Of a stretch of DNA of 64,000 bases, positions 1-8,755 are shown piece by piece. The stretch is taken from assembly GCF_001280305.1 (NCBI RefSeq), contig NZ_CP012623.1:1488001-1552000 (forward strand). The letters are read 5' to 3'. How positions within the stretch are numbered: the first letter of the stretch is position 1; every line of letters starts with the position of its first letter. The DNA comes from Hymenobacter sp. DG25A (GTDB taxonomy: Bacteria > Bacteroidota > Bacteroidia > Cytophagales > Hymenobacteraceae). The translations under genes were made by a program, and so were the position numbers. The notes under the pieces are model-generated. The model saw nothing but the letters and a program-made list of their open reading frames with translations, had not been told where the DNA came from and did not search any database.

Positions 1-86
1 TGCTTGGGATTCACAGGAAAAAGCCCAGAGAATTTTAGAAGCAAGCCATACGCTAGCAGCAGCCCGCTACCCCGGGGCTGGCAGCG
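1..86. other. Non-coding left edge of window
   Basis: No gene is supported here. The stretch lies downstream of the leftward LptF/LptG permease gene and contains a GC-rich imperfect hairpin around 55-86 that could be its terminator, but it has no clear T-tract. The next gene lies outside the window. Confidence 0.4.
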
Positions 87-1523
87 TTACAGCGCTTTCT
101 TGTACCCACGAAAAGGCCAGCGGATTTTGGCCGGCAGCCGGCGCCAGAACTCTACGTCCAGCAGGCCGGAGTCGTGGCGGGCCTGGTAGAGGAAAAACAG
201 GCCGATGGGCAGCAGAATGGCATTGGCCATCCACATCCCCGCCCCTACCGGCAGCACATCCTCCCGTCCGTACTTCTCGCCTATAATGGACAGCACGTAG
301 TACACAATGAAGAATAGGATGGAGATAAGCACCGGCACACCCAGGCCGCCTTTCTTGATAATTGCACCCAGCGGAGCGCCAATCAGAAACATAATGAGCA
401 CGGCAATAGACTGGGTGTATTTCCGGTAAATCTCAATCCGGTAGTTGTTCGTGTCGCGCTGCAGATTGGTGAGGCTTTCGGCGGAGCTGGCGGCAAAGGA
501 GCGTACGTTGCGGGCCCGGTCGGTGGCGCTGCCTACCGTCAAATCAGTAATTGGGGCCAAAAAGGATTGGGGAATGGGCTTCCACTTCCGTACCCGCTGC
601 CGGGTTTTCTGCCCCACGGTATCAAAGCGCAGGTAGGTGTAGTACACGCTCAGCTCCCGGCCCAGCCGCGTGCGCTGCGTATTCAGCTGGTCGTGCAGCG
701 AATCGGTGTAGGCGTGCAGTTGCGGAATGTTCTTCATCATCTTGTTTTCCGAAAACAGCTCTTCCTTGGTGCGGTCCAGGGAGAAGGAGGCCAGCGAAAA
801 CGTGATGGTATTCTTGTCAAAAGCCTGGCGGGCAAAGCCGGTTTCGTTCTGGCCCCGGGCTTCGGGCTGCTCCAGATACATGGTACCCCGGAAAAGCTCC
901 AGGCTGAGATATTGCCCGCCGTAGCGGGTAAACATGCGGCCAGAATCGGCCAGAATCACGGCCGCGCTACCATTATTGCGGGTATGATCATAAATGATGA
1001 CCCCTTTCAGCAGGTCGCCATTCTCCCCTTCTTTTTTGTCTACTTTGATGGTGTAGCCCGGAATGCCATTGTAGAAAATACCTTCCCGGATATCCAGGGC
1101 CAATTTTTGCTGGCGCACGTCCCAGAGCAGGCTAAAGGCCTTCAGATTGGCGGTGGGCACAATATTGTTATTGAACCAGAAAGCCAGCCCGGCCAGCACC
1201 AGGCTTACCAGAAATACGGGCCGCAGAATGCGGGTGAGTGAAATGCCGGACGTTTTAATGGCCGTAAGCTCTTGGTGCTCGCCCAGGTTGCCATAGGTCA
1301 TCAGCGACGACAGTAGCACCGCCAGCGGCAGGGAAATTGGCACAATCAGCACGCTGAAATAAAATAACAGCTGCAGAAGAACGCCCGCACCCAGGTCCTT
1401 GCCGATGATATCATCCAGATACTTCAGCATGTATTGCGTGAGCAGGATAAATTCTACCACGGCGAAGGTGAGCACAAAAGGCCCCACAAAAGCCTGTAAA
1501 ATCAGTTTATCCAGTTTCTTCAT
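87..1523 (-). CDS. LptF/LptG (YjgP/YjgQ) family permease
   Basis: Inner-membrane permease of the lipopolysaccharide export machine, which with LptB extracts LPS from the inner membrane toward the periplasmic bridge. The 478-residue protein has the family layout: a transmembrane helix at about residues 12-32, two more at about 50-105, a long periplasmic beta-jellyroll middle, and three C-terminal helices (about 370-460). The charged cytoplasmic segment after helix 2 (GEHQELTAIKTSGISL) is a family hallmark. It is longer than E. coli LptF or LptG (about 360) because the periplasmic part is expanded, as is common in Bacteroidota. LptF cannot be told from LptG by eye, so no symbol is given. The start is an ATG followed by MKKLDK. 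Confidence 0.9.
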   Translation of the reverse strand: MKKLDKLILQAFVGPFVLTFAVVEFILLTQYMLKYLDDIIGKDLGAGVLLQLLFYFSVLIVPISLPLAVLLSSLMTYGNLGEHQELTAIKTSGISLTRILRPVFLVSLVLAGLAFWFNNNIVPTANLKAFSLLWDVRQQKLALDIREGIFYNGIPGYTIKVDKKEGENGDLLKGVIIYDHTRNNGSAAVILADSGRMFTRYGGQYLSLELFRGTMYLEQPEARGQNETGFARQAFDKNTITFSLASFSLDRTKEELFSENKMMKNIPQLHAYTDSLHDQLNTQRTRLGRELSVYYTYLRFDTVGQKTRQRVRKWKPIPQSFLAPITDLTVGSATDRARNVRSFAASSAESLTNLQRDTNNYRIEIYRKYTQSIAVLIMFLIGAPLGAIIKKGGLGVPVLISILFFIVYYVLSIIGEKYGREDVLPVGAGMWMANAILLPIGLFFLYQARHDSGLLDVEFWRRLPAKIRWPFRGYKKAL

Positions 1524-1557
1524 AAAGCAAAAGGGCAGGCTGCCCGGGTAAGCAAAG

Positions 1558-1600
1558 GAGGGAAAGCCACACGAAGGTACTACTCGTGTGGCTTTCCCTC
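1558..1600. terminator. 17-bp perfect hairpin
   Basis: Perfect 17-bp stem (arms 1558-1574 and 1584-1600) with a 9-nt loop, between two leftward genes. There is no U-tract on either side, so it could be a weak or processed terminator of the START-like gene or an mRNA-stabilising hairpin ahead of the permease gene. Confidence 0.55.
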
Positions 1601-1622
1601 CCGGGGTAAAAATGGGTATAGG

Positions 1623-2036
1623 CTAGCCGCCTACTTGTTGGCGCAGGTTCTGCATGAGGGTTTCCCACATTTCGTGCAGCTCAATCTCGTCGGTTTCTTC
1701 GGAGTAGTCTACCACCCGCAGGAACACTTCCTGAGTCAGTTCCGATGACTCAATGGAGAAGTCCAGATAGTTAGCATCCGGCATGTGGCGGTGGTTTTTA
1801 TCCAGGAACACAAACCGCACCGAGCGGTTGGTCCGGTGCGAGTTCATTTCCGCAAAGTGGTCCTGGTTGTCCCAAGTGAAAATGAACTGATGATTATCAA
1901 TGGTGCGGACGCGCTGGCAGAACCACTGACTAAGCCCCGTAGCGGAGGCTAAGTAAGGATAGAGGATCTTAGGCGAGGCATTAATGGGATATTCTACCGT
2001 GAAACGGTGCTTGGAGCGAGTAGCGGAGAGCGGCAT
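1623..2036 (-). CDS. START-like domain protein (SRPBCC/AHSA1-like)
   Basis: Small 137-residue protein resembling the START-like/AHSA1 family of helix-grip proteins common in Bacteroidota. The opening HRFTVEYPINASPKILYPYL and then ATGLSQWFCQRV match the beginning of this fold, followed by alternating beta strands and a C-terminal helix (EIELHEMWETLMQNLRQQ). The family is predicted to bind a hydrophobic ligand, but no ligand can be read from the sequence. It lies upstream of the LptF/G gene on the same strand, separated by a strong hairpin, so co-transcription is uncertain. Confidence 0.75.
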   Translation of the reverse strand: MPLSATRSKHRFTVEYPINASPKILYPYLASATGLSQWFCQRVRTIDNHQFIFTWDNQDHFAEMNSHRTNRSVRFVFLDKNHRHMPDANYLDFSIESSELTQEVFLRVVDYSEETDEIELHEMWETLMQNLRQQVGG

Positions 2037-2127
2037 AAGCGTGTGAAATACGGAACATTAGGCCTCAGCAACAAAAGACGTTCATCAGGCAGCGGCAAGA
2101 TACAGTGGTTTTTTTTTGCACCAAGGG

Positions 2128-2159
2128 TTGCGCCACGACAAATCTTGTGCCTACCTTTG
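2128..2159 (+). promoter_or_regulatory. Bacteroidota-type promoter of tRNA-Met
   Basis: TTG at 2128-2130, a 21-bp spacer and TACCTTTG at 2152-2159, an exact match to the Bacteroidota/Flavobacterium form TTG-N17-23-TAnnTTTG. The tRNA begins 16 nt downstream. Confidence 0.7.
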
Positions 2160-2174
2160 CCCCACCAAAAACCC

Positions 2175-2248
2175 GGCGGGGTAGCTCAGTTGGTTAGAGC
2201 ACAGGATTCATAACCCTGAGGTCACGAGTTCAACTCTCGTCCCCGCTA
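2175..2248 (+). tRNA. tRNA-Met (CAT)
   Basis: Complete 74-nt cloverleaf read by eye: acceptor GGCGGGG pairing with CCCCGCT (terminal G-U), D-arm GCTC/GAGC, anticodon loop TTCATAA giving anticodon CAT, T-arm ACGAG-TTCAACT-CTCGT, discriminator A. CCA is not encoded. The last anticodon-stem pair is A-C, a mismatch. The sequence resembles the elongator tRNA-Met; a lysidine-modified tRNA-Ile(CAT) is a less likely alternative. Confidence 0.9.
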
Positions 2249-2253
2249 CTTAG

Positions 2254-2290
2254 AAAAACCGCATTGGCCCATTGCTGATGCGGTTTTTTT
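2254..2290 (+). terminator. Terminator after tRNA-Met
   Basis: Stem AAAAACCGCAT / ATGCGGTTTTT with a 13-nt loop and a run of seven T, directly after the tRNA. Confidence 0.85.
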
Positions 2291-2334
2291 ATTGATATTT
2301 CGGCAGAACATTTTCGCCTCTCCCCTGGGCCCCG

Positions 2335-2751
2335 ATGCAGCAATTCACCAACTCATTTGGCAAGGTCTTTCTGACCGTGCACCACGACGCCCACCATCAG
2401 TGGATTTACAATGAGTGGCGGGGCCTCTTATCCACGGATGCCGTGATGCAGGGCTGTGTGGGCGTGCTGGAGGTGCTCCGGCAAACCAAGTGCCCCCACA
2501 TGCTGAACGACAACCGCGCCGTGGTGGGCTCCTGGAACCAGGCCAACGACTGGATAGCGCAGGAATGGATGCCGCAGGCCCTGGCCGCAGGCCTCACCCG
2601 CTTTGCCCACGTAGTAGCGCCCGGTATCTTTGGGCAGGCCTCTGCCGAGGAAATGCACCAGCGCGTAGGCAACCTGTTTGAAATGCGCCTGTTTGAGGAT
2701 CTACAGCATGCCCGCCAGTGGCTGCAGGAGGCCGCCGCGCTGCCCGGCTAA
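2335..2751 (+). CDS. STAS/SpoIIAA-like hypothetical protein
   Basis: Soluble protein of 138 residues without signal or membrane segment. The pattern is a beta strand (KVFLTVHHD), a strand with conserved Trp (HQWIYNEWRG), a helix ending in VLEVLR, then a strand with LNDNRAV and a Trp-containing helix. This fits the small STAS/SpoIIAA-like proteins of Bacteroidota. Two diverged relatives occur at 17479 and 18015 and share the order W - helix with LR - [N/D]xR - W. The family has no assigned biochemical role, and the fold assignment is inference. The ATG start lies 45 nt after the tRNA terminator, so it has its own promoter. Confidence 0.6.
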   Translation: MQQFTNSFGKVFLTVHHDAHHQWIYNEWRGLLSTDAVMQGCVGVLEVLRQTKCPHMLNDNRAVVGSWNQANDWIAQEWMPQALAAGLTRFAHVVAPGIFGQASAEEMHQRVGNLFEMRLFEDLQHARQWLQEAAALPG

Positions 2752-2803
2752 GCATCACCCCCATTTCTCGCCCTAAAGGCCGCCATGGCCGCTATAAACA
2801 ACA

Positions 2804-2834
2804 AAAAAGCCTGACCGTACTGGTCAGGCTTTTT
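2804..2834. terminator. Bidirectional terminator
   Basis: Stem AAAAAGCCTGACC / GGTCAGGCTTTTT between the STAS-like gene (+) and rplT (-), with A- and T-tracts that let it work on both strands. Confidence 0.85.
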
Positions 2835-2853
2835 CGTGCAGTAAGCCGGAAGC

Positions 2854-3198
2854 TTACTTAACTTTCTCCACAATGCCTTTGAAAGCCTCGGGGTGGTTCA
2901 GGGCCAGGTCAGCCAGAACTTTGCGGTTCAGCTCGATGCCAGCCTTTTTCAGGCCGCCCATCAGCTGGGAGTACGACATGCCGTACTGACGCGCACCTGC
3001 GTTGATACGCTGAATCCAAAGGGCACGGAACTCGCGCTTCTTGGTCTTACGGTCACGGTAAGCATACAGCAAACCTTTTTCAACCGCGTTTTTAGCTACG
3101 GTCCATACGTTCTTGCGACGGCCGAAATAGCCTTTCGCCAAACGCATTACTTTTTTCCGGCGGTGGCGCGAGGCCACGTGGTTTACACTTCTTGGCAT
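2854..3198 (-). CDS. rplT: 50S ribosomal protein bL20
   Basis: Large-subunit assembly protein of 114 residues, the usual length. It opens [20 protein letters not shown], with the family's basic N-terminal extension, and contains [10 protein letters not shown] and [20 protein letters not shown], typical L20 motifs. It is the last gene of the infC-rpmI-rplT cluster; in other phyla L20 represses this operon by binding its leader. A 146-nt gap separates it from rpmI, longer than in many genomes, without an obvious promoter. Confidence 0.97.
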   Translation of the reverse strand: MPRSVNHVASRHRRKKVMRLAKGYFGRRKNVWTVAKNAVEKGLLYAYRDRKTKKREFRALWIQRINAGARQYGMSYSQLMGGLKKAGIELNRKVLADLALNHPEAFKGIVEKVK

Positions 3199-3344
3199 AA
3201 CCTACTTTGTTTTTGGTGGCCGGTGCTGCCCTAAGGTCAGCTTATGTACCGGATACCGGGTGAATGTTTGGTATTGATTTTTGAAGCTTCCCTTTTGCCA
3301 GCAAGCCCTAAAGCTGGGCTGAATCAGGAAACCGAAAAAATCAA

Positions 3345-3539
3345 TTAGAGATTCAGCATGTCCTTCACGCGGTTCATGTCTGCCGAGCTAACCAGGGTAG
3401 CGTGCGTAAGGTTACGCTTCTGCTTGGTAGTTTTCTTGGTCAGGATGTGCGACTTGAAGGCGTGCTTACGCTTGATTTTACCGGTGCCGGTGAGCGTAAA
3501 ACGCTTTTTGGCGCCGGATTTGGTTTTCATTTTCGGCAT
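3345..3539 (-). CDS. rpmI: 50S ribosomal protein bL35
   Basis: Basic 64-residue protein of the large ribosomal subunit. [14 protein letters not shown] at the start, then [14 protein letters not shown], are diagnostic of L35. It sits between infC and rplT, the near-universal order. Confidence 0.97.
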   Translation of the reverse strand: MPKMKTKSGAKKRFTLTGTGKIKRKHAFKSHILTKKTTKQKRNLTHATLVSSADMNRVKDMLNL

Positions 3540-3626
3540 TGTGTGGGGGTTAAGAAAGGTAAAAACTGCGGCGGCCGGCTGCCTATGGCCGGTTCGCCTG
3601 GAAAAATCAGTCAGCAGATAAACTGC

Positions 3627-4286
3627 TTATTCAGTTGCTTCTTTGGGAGCCGCTGCCTTGGGAGCAGCTTCTTTTGCCCCGTTCTCTTTGCCGGCAGCCG
3701 GTTTAGCTGCGGGAGCCGGAGCAGCCGGTTTGGGCTTCACCACCACCTTAGGAGCCAGGTACAGGAACATGCGCTTGCCTTCCAGCTTGGGCAGTTGCTC
3801 TACTTTGGCCAGGTCTTCCAGGGCCTGCGCAAATTTCAGCAGCAGAATCTCGCCGCGCTCCTTAAACACAATGGAGCGACCCACGAAATGCACATATGCT
3901 TTGATTTTAGCGCCTTCCTTCAGGAATTCCTGCGCGTGCTTCAGCTTAAAGGCAAAGTCGTGGTCATCGGTGTTGGGACCGAAACGAATTTCCTTTACTA
4001 TCACTTTCGTGGCTTTCGCTTTCAGTTCACGGGTACGCTTCTTCTGCTCGTACTTGAACTTGGAGTAGTCGATAACGCGGCACACGGGCGGAACGGCCGT
4101 GGGCGAAATTTCCACCAGATCCAGATTCTGCTCCTGCGCGAAGCGACGAGCTTGTTCAATCGGGTAGATGCCTACTTCCACGTTCTCGCCTACCAGGCGC
4201 ACTTCGCGGGCAGTAATTTTCTGGTTGATTTTGAACGGCTCCTCCACCTGCTGGCGGGGTACGTAGCGGCGATTTGGGGTAGCTAT
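3627..4286 (-). CDS. infC: Translation initiation factor IF-3 (probable ATA start)
   Basis: Binds the 30S subunit, prevents premature 50S joining and checks the start codon. The N-domain ([22 protein letters not shown]) and C-domain ([25 protein letters not shown]) are clear, followed by an Ala/Pro/Lys-rich tail of about 40 residues common in Bacteroidota. An in-frame ATG exists 81 nt further upstream, but the residues it would add are encoded by a GC-rich leader hairpin and do not look like IF-3. TAAGGAGG stands 8 nt before an ATA codon (4284-4286) that precedes [12 protein letters not shown], so ATA is the likelier start, giving 219 residues. A rare start codon allows IF-3 to repress its own synthesis, as known for the AUU start in E. 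coli. The start choice is inference. Confidence 0.9.
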   Translation of the reverse strand: MATPNRRYVPRQQVEEPFKINQKITAREVRLVGENVEVGIYPIEQARRFAQEQNLDLVEISPTAVPPVCRVIDYSKFKYEQKKRTRELKAKATKVIVKEIRFGPNTDDHDFAFKLKHAQEFLKEGAKIKAYVHFVGRSIVFKERGEILLLKFAQALEDLAKVEQLPKLEGKRMFLYLAPKVVVKPKPAAPAPAAKPAAGKENGAKEAAPKAAAPKEATE

Positions 4287-4302
4287 GAGTTGGTCCTCCT
4301 TA
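4284..4302 (-). promoter_or_regulatory. Exceptional Shine-Dalgarno plus ATA start of infC
   Basis: On the minus strand TAAGGAGG (4302-4295) is followed by an 8-nt spacer and ATA (4286-4284). I noticed no comparable ribosome-binding site elsewhere in the window, in line with the low use of Shine-Dalgarno sequences in Bacteroidota. Its presence at infC decides the start and suggests a dedicated control point. Confidence 0.7.
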
Positions 4303-4331
4303 CTAAGTGAGAGATATGGCTTGTTGGCGAT

Positions 4332-4368
4332 GATGACGCCCGTCCGGGCAGGCCGGGCGGGCGTCATC
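4332..4368 (-). promoter_or_regulatory. infC leader hairpin
   Basis: A 16-bp GC-rich stem (4332-4347 / 4353-4368, one G-T wobble, 5-nt loop) between thrS and infC. It lacks a U-tract on the minus strand, so it is not a classic terminator. A near-match to the -7 element (GATATTTG on the minus strand, about 4374-4381) lies just upstream, so a transcript could begin at or near the hairpin. A structured leader of infC-rpmI-rplT is plausible; IF-3 or L20 binding is speculative. Confidence 0.45.
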
Positions 4369-4439
4369 AGCAGGCAAATATCCGGTTTTTTTTCAATTCT
4401 AAAAAAGAAACGGGCAGAATAGAAGCTTCCGGAGGCTAT

Positions 4440-6383
4440 CTAAATGGCTTGCGTCATTTCATTTACCTGATCCTGGAAGTTTCGGATGAAGGCTTCAATG
4501 GGCATGCTGCCCATGTCACCCTCGCCGTGGCGGCGAACGGAAACAATGCCGTTTTCCTGCTCCTTCTCCCCTACAATCAACATATAGGGCACTTTGGCTA
4601 TTTCCGCATCCCGGATTTTCCGGCCGATTTTCTCGTCACGGCTGTCCAAAGAACCGCGCAGTTCGGCCTGCATCAGGCGGTCATAAACCTGCTGGGCGTA
4701 GTCCTGATATTTCTCAGAAATAGGCAGAACGGCAAACTGTTCGGGCGAGAGCCAGAGCGGGAAGTTGCCACCGCAGTGCTCAATCAGCACCGCCACGAAG
4801 CGTTCCAGCGAGCCAAACGGAGCCCGGTGAATCATCACGGGGCGCTGCCGGGAGTTATCCGGGGCCACGTACTCCAGATCAAACCGCTCAGGCAGGTTAT
4901 AGTCTACCTGAATGGTACCCAGTTGCCACTTGCGGCCCAGGGCATCGCGCACCATGAAGTCCAGCTTGGGGCCGTAGAAGGCGGCTTCACCCAGTTCGGT
5001 TACCGTTTTAAGCCCCTTCTCGGCAGCGGCTTCCTGAATGGCGGCTTCCGCCCGCGCCCAGTTTTCGTCAGAGCCAATGTACTTGGTCTTGTTCTCCGGG
5101 TCGCGGAGGGAAATCTGCGCCGTAAAGTCGGGGAAATCCAGCGCCTTCAGGACGTAGAGCACAATGTCAATTACCTTCAGAAACTCTTCCTTCACCTGAT
5201 CGGGGCGGCAGAAGATGTGGGCATCGTCCTGCGTAAAGCCCCGCACGCGGGTCAGGCCGTGCAGCTCCCCGCTCTGCTCGTAGCGATACACGGTACCAAA
5301 CTCGGCCAGGCGCAACGGCAGGTCGCGGTATGAGCGGGGCTTGGTTTTGTAGATTTCGCAATGGTGAGGGCAGTTCATGGGCTTGAGGAAGAATTCCTCA
5401 CCCGGGTTGGGCGTTCTGATGGGCTGGAACGAGTCGGCACCGTACTTCTCGTAGTGGCCGCTGGTTACGTATAGCTCTTTGGAGCCGATGTGGGGCGTTA
5501 CCACGGGCAGGTAGCCGGCTTTCACCTGGGCACGGCGCAGGAACTGCTCCAGACGCTCGCGCAGGGCCGTGCCTTTGGGCAGCCACAGGGGCAGCCCCGC
5601 TCCTACTTTATCAGAAAAGGCGAAAAGCTCCAGCTCCTTGCCCAGCTTGCGGTGGTCGCGGCGCTTGGCTTCTTCCAGGCGCTCCAGGTACTCGGTCAGC
5701 TCCTTGGCTTTGGGGAAGGTGATGCCGTAGATGCGCGTGAGCTGCTTGCTCTTCTCGTCGCCGCGCCAGTAGGCACCGGCCACGTTCATCAGCTTTACCG
5801 CTTTAATGGGGCTGGTATCGGGAATGTGCGGCCCGCGGCAAAGGTCCGTGAACCCGCCCTGGGTGTAGAAAGTAATGGTGCCGTCCTCCAGGCCCTGCAG
5901 CAGGTCCAGCTTATAGGGGTCGGCTTTCTCCTGAAAATAGGCAATGGCTTCCGCCTTGGGCACTTCCCGGCGCACGTACTGGCTTTTGGTTTTGGCCAGC
6001 TCCAGCATCTTCTTCTCGATGGTGGCAAAATCGTCGGAGGAGATGGTGCGGCCTTCGCCGAAGTCTACATCGTAGTAAAAACCATTCTCAATGCTGGGTC
6101 CGATGCCCAGCTTCACGCCGGGGTACAGGGCTTCCAGGGCTTCCGCCATCAGGTGAGCGGACGAGTGCCAGAAGGTGGCTTTACCGGCCTGATCGTTCCA
6201 GGTCAGGATTTCGAGGTTGGCATTCTGCTCAATGGGGCGGTGCAGGTCGCGCACTTCGCCGTTGACGCGCACACCGAGGGCATTACGGGCCAAGCCTTCG
6301 CTGATGCTGGCGGCTACTTCATAGCCCGTGGCGCCATCTACAAACTGGCGCACCGAACCGTCGGGGAGGGTGATATCAATCAT
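4440..6383 (-). CDS. thrS: Threonyl-tRNA synthetase
   Basis: Charges tRNA-Thr. The 647-residue protein has a TGS domain ([20 protein letters not shown]), the editing domain with [11 protein letters not shown] (about 75-85), and the class II catalytic core with [20 protein letters not shown] and [10 protein letters not shown], ending in the anticodon-binding domain ([12 protein letters not shown]). Zinc ligands Cys and His in the core look intact. The start is set at MIDITLPDG; 33 further codons exist upstream but do not match the family. It precedes infC, with a 153-nt leader between them. Confidence 0.97.
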   Translation of the reverse strand: MIDITLPDGSVRQFVDGATGYEVAASISEGLARNALGVRVNGEVRDLHRPIEQNANLEILTWNDQAGKATFWHSSAHLMAEALEALYPGVKLGIGPSIENGFYYDVDFGEGRTISSDDFATIEKKMLELAKTKSQYVRREVPKAEAIAYFQEKADPYKLDLLQGLEDGTITFYTQGGFTDLCRGPHIPDTSPIKAVKLMNVAGAYWRGDEKSKQLTRIYGITFPKAKELTEYLERLEEAKRRDHRKLGKELELFAFSDKVGAGLPLWLPKGTALRERLEQFLRRAQVKAGYLPVVTPHIGSKELYVTSGHYEKYGADSFQPIRTPNPGEEFFLKPMNCPHHCEIYKTKPRSYRDLPLRLAEFGTVYRYEQSGELHGLTRVRGFTQDDAHIFCRPDQVKEEFLKVIDIVLYVLKALDFPDFTAQISLRDPENKTKYIGSDENWARAEAAIQEAAAEKGLKTVTELGEAAFYGPKLDFMVRDALGRKWQLGTIQVDYNLPERFDLEYVAPDNSRQRPVMIHRAPFGSLERFVAVLIEHCGGNFPLWLSPEQFAVLPISEKYQDYAQQVYDRLMQAELRGSLDSRDEKIGRKIRDAEIAKVPYMLIVGEKEQENGIVSVRRHGEGDMGSMPIEAFIRNFQDQVNEMTQAI

Positions 6384-6562
6384 GGGATTGGGAAGATAAT
6401 GGCTATACAAACAGCCGTGAGGCCGCAAGTTAGCGGGAATGGCCGGAAAAAGGAACGCTCGGCCGCAGGAAGTGCCCCGCATCGAAGCAGAAATTCCCCG
6501 GAATTCTCCTACTACCTTACCCCACCGAATGACCTTCCGGCACTGAAAAAAAGGCAGTTGTC

Positions 6563-7687
6563 TTAGTTGGGAAGCGCTACCGGAGCCCGTTGCAGGATAG
6601 GCTCTATGGGCGCTACACGCCGCCGCGTGGTGGTATCCGTTGGTTCTCCCCGGGCTTTGGCAGCTGCCTTCCAGGCCATGTAGCTCCAGTGCTTGTTCCC
6701 CGGGTTTTCCCGGACCAGCTGTTGGTACTGGGCCGCCGCTTCCTGGGGGCGCCGCAGGGCTTCGTAGCTTTCGGCCAGCATCTGGCGGGCATTAGGGAGC
6801 AGCGTAGAGCGGCGCAAGGCGCGTTGCAGGTGGGGCAGTGCCTCGGCGTGGCGGCGCTGTTTTACATAGGCCATCCCCAGGCGGTAGTCGGCGCGGTAGA
6901 GGGTGGTGTCATAGCGCAGGGCCCGCAGGTAGTTTTGCTGGGCGCTGTCGGGGCGCCCCTGCAGGTCATATTGCCGGCCGTTATCATACCAAAGGGGACC
7001 GTAGGTGGGCGCCAGCGCCAGGCCCCGCGCCGCGAAGATGGCGGCATCCTGGGGCTGGCGGCGGGCATTGCTCAGAAAAGCCAGCTGATGAAGGATTTCG
7101 GCCTGCCGCGGCTCCCGTGCTACACTGGCCCGCAGAAAATCGAAAGCCTGGACGGTATCCTGAAGGCCTACGTATGCCATGCCTTTGTAGAAGAGCGCGG
7201 CCGCATTTTCGGGTTCCTGCTGCAGGGTGCGGTCCAGGTGGTCAAGGGCATCCTGGTAGCGCCGGGCGGCCAGGTTGGTTTCCCCTACCAACAAACTCAG
7301 CTGGGGAGAGGCAAAACCGTGGCGGGAGGCGGCTTCGGCGGCTTTCAGCGTGCTCTGCAGCTGGCCTATTCCGCGCCGGGCCCGGGCCTGCAGAAAGTAG
7401 TACTCTCCGGGGCCATCATCCAGTCGTAAGGCTTCTTCTATATCCCGCAGGGCCCGCTCCGGCTCTCCGGCATCGAGCCGAAAAGCAGCACGGCGCGCAT
7501 ACAGGCTGGCGTTACGGGGCTGGCGGGCAATAGCGCCTTCCAGATCCTGCGCCTGAATGGCCGGGCCACTCTGCACGGTAGCCAGATTCACCATCACATC
7601 CGGCTGCTCTGCAGTGGAGTTGCCGCAGGCGGAGAGAGCCAAAGCAAGTGCTGGAGCCAGGAAATAGGAAAGTGCGCGCCGAAACAT
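6563..7687 (-). CDS. TPR-repeat lipoprotein
   Basis: Predicted lipoprotein of 374 residues: signal [20 protein letters not shown] with lipobox LSAC, so the mature protein starts at Cys. The rest is a chain of about eight tetratricopeptide repeats (for example [20 protein letters not shown], then [20 protein letters not shown]), a protein-protein interaction scaffold at the membrane facing the periplasm. It follows another TPR gene by 49 nt on the same strand, so the two are probably co-transcribed. No enzymatic domain is visible. The start was chosen so that the signal peptide begins the protein; 19 further codons upstream do not fit. Confidence 0.8.
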   Translation of the reverse strand: MFRRALSYFLAPALALALSACGNSTAEQPDVMVNLATVQSGPAIQAQDLEGAIARQPRNASLYARRAAFRLDAGEPERALRDIEEALRLDDGPGEYYFLQARARRGIGQLQSTLKAAEAASRHGFASPQLSLLVGETNLAARRYQDALDHLDRTLQQEPENAAALFYKGMAYVGLQDTVQAFDFLRASVAREPRQAEILHQLAFLSNARRQPQDAAIFAARGLALAPTYGPLWYDNGRQYDLQGRPDSAQQNYLRALRYDTTLYRADYRLGMAYVKQRRHAEALPHLQRALRRSTLLPNARQMLAESYEALRRPQEAAAQYQQLVRENPGNKHWSYMAWKAAAKARGEPTDTTTRRRVAPIEPILQRAPVALPN

Positions 7688-7736
7688 GCTATAAAGGTAC
7701 GGAAGGTGCCACCGAATATGAATACCTGGCCGCCTT

Positions 7737-8588
7737 CTAACCATTGGGGTTGGGAGATTGGAGCGGGTGCTTGCGCTGCAGCCGCGTGAGCAGAATGCGG
7801 CAGCGCCGGCTTATTTCCAACTCTTCGGTGGTGATGGGGGTAAGCGTGGCCGCCTCCTGCAACACCTGAATGGCTTTCTCATCCTGCTTTTGGGTGTCGT
7901 ACACCCGGGCCAGATCATAATACACCTGAATGCGTCTGGGGTCCAGCTGCTGGGCCTTTAGCAGCGCATCAATAGCCTGCCGGCTGCTGGCCCCACTGGG
8001 TACTCCTCCCAGAAAAAAGCCGCTGAATATGCGTTCCAGCAGGTTATAATGGTCTACACGGTAGTGCCAGCGCCCCAGCAGCTGCCAGGCCTCCGACCAG
8101 GTGGGACGGCGGGCCACAGCTTTAAAAACGTAGGGCTTCATGTCGCGGTAGGTTTGCAGGCGCCCTTTGGCGTGCAGCAAAAGGGCCTGGTTAGCCAGTA
8201 CCAGGGCTACGGCGTAGTTCGGCTCGGCGGCTTCCGGCTGCAAAGCCCAGGAGCGCTCGGCAAAGCCGCGGGCGGCAGTGTAGTAAAGGCTTTTGCGGGT
8301 TTCATCGGTGTAGCGGGAGCCGATGCGCACGCTGAGCAGGGATGCCTGCCACAGGGCTTCCACGTTCCTGCCATCCCGCCAGATAACCTCTTCATACTTT
8401 GCCAGGGCTTCTGACTCGCGGTACTGGCGCTGCAGACTGCGCGCGTCCGCCATCAGCTTTTTAATACTGGGCTTGGGCACCGACTTTTCTACCGCTGCCG
8501 GCACAGGCACCTGGGCACGGGCCGCCATTGGCGCGCACCCAAGCCCCGCTGCAAGCATTACCCACAAAAAAAATAACCACCGGTGCAT
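7737..8588 (-). CDS. Secreted TPR protein, RMD1/RMDN-like
   Basis: Exported 283-residue protein: hydrophobic signal MHRWLFFLWVMLAAGLGCAP, then ARAQ as a likely cleavage site. The remainder is helical: LAKYEEVIWRDGRNVEALWQ, RRPTWSEAWQLLGRWHYRV, AIDALLKAQQLDPRRIQVYY. The WHLLGRW-like segment and the PSG..ASSRQAI insert resemble the FAM82/RMDN (regulator of microtubule dynamics) family, whose bacterial members are uncharacterised; this is pattern similarity only. First gene of a two-gene leftward operon with the TPR lipoprotein. Confidence 0.7.
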   Translation of the reverse strand: MHRWLFFLWVMLAAGLGCAPMAARAQVPVPAAVEKSVPKPSIKKLMADARSLQRQYRESEALAKYEEVIWRDGRNVEALWQASLLSVRIGSRYTDETRKSLYYTAARGFAERSWALQPEAAEPNYAVALVLANQALLLHAKGRLQTYRDMKPYVFKAVARRPTWSEAWQLLGRWHYRVDHYNLLERIFSGFFLGGVPSGASSRQAIDALLKAQQLDPRRIQVYYDLARVYDTQKQDEKAIQVLQEAATLTPITTEELEISRRCRILLTRLQRKHPLQSPNPNG

Positions 8589-8700
8589 GATGCAAAAAAG
8601 AACCCTTGCGCAAAGCTGCGCTTTTCCGCGCATCGTACCGAAACGAAAGGAGAGAAACTTCCAGAAAAAGCTGGAGCATTACCAACAACAAAATAACACC

Positions 8701-8741
8701 CACAAAAAAGCCCTGATCCAATTGGTCAGGGCTTTTTTGTG
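8701..8741 (-). terminator. Terminator of parC
   Basis: Perfect 16-bp stem (8701-8716 / 8726-8741) with A- and T-tracts, 14 nt after the parC stop codon. It may also function on the plus strand. Confidence 0.85.
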
Positions 8742-8755
8742 GGTTTACGGTAAGC

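Noticed and set aside
2175..2248. tRNA-Ile (CAT, lysidine-modified)
   Set aside because: Acceptor and D-arm sequence look like elongator tRNA-Met; identity elements for TilS were not apparent, though this was judged by eye.
4287..4367. ATG start for infC at 4367
   Set aside because: The added 27 residues are encoded by a GC-rich hairpin and have no similarity to IF-3, whereas a perfect Shine-Dalgarno stands before ATA at 4286.
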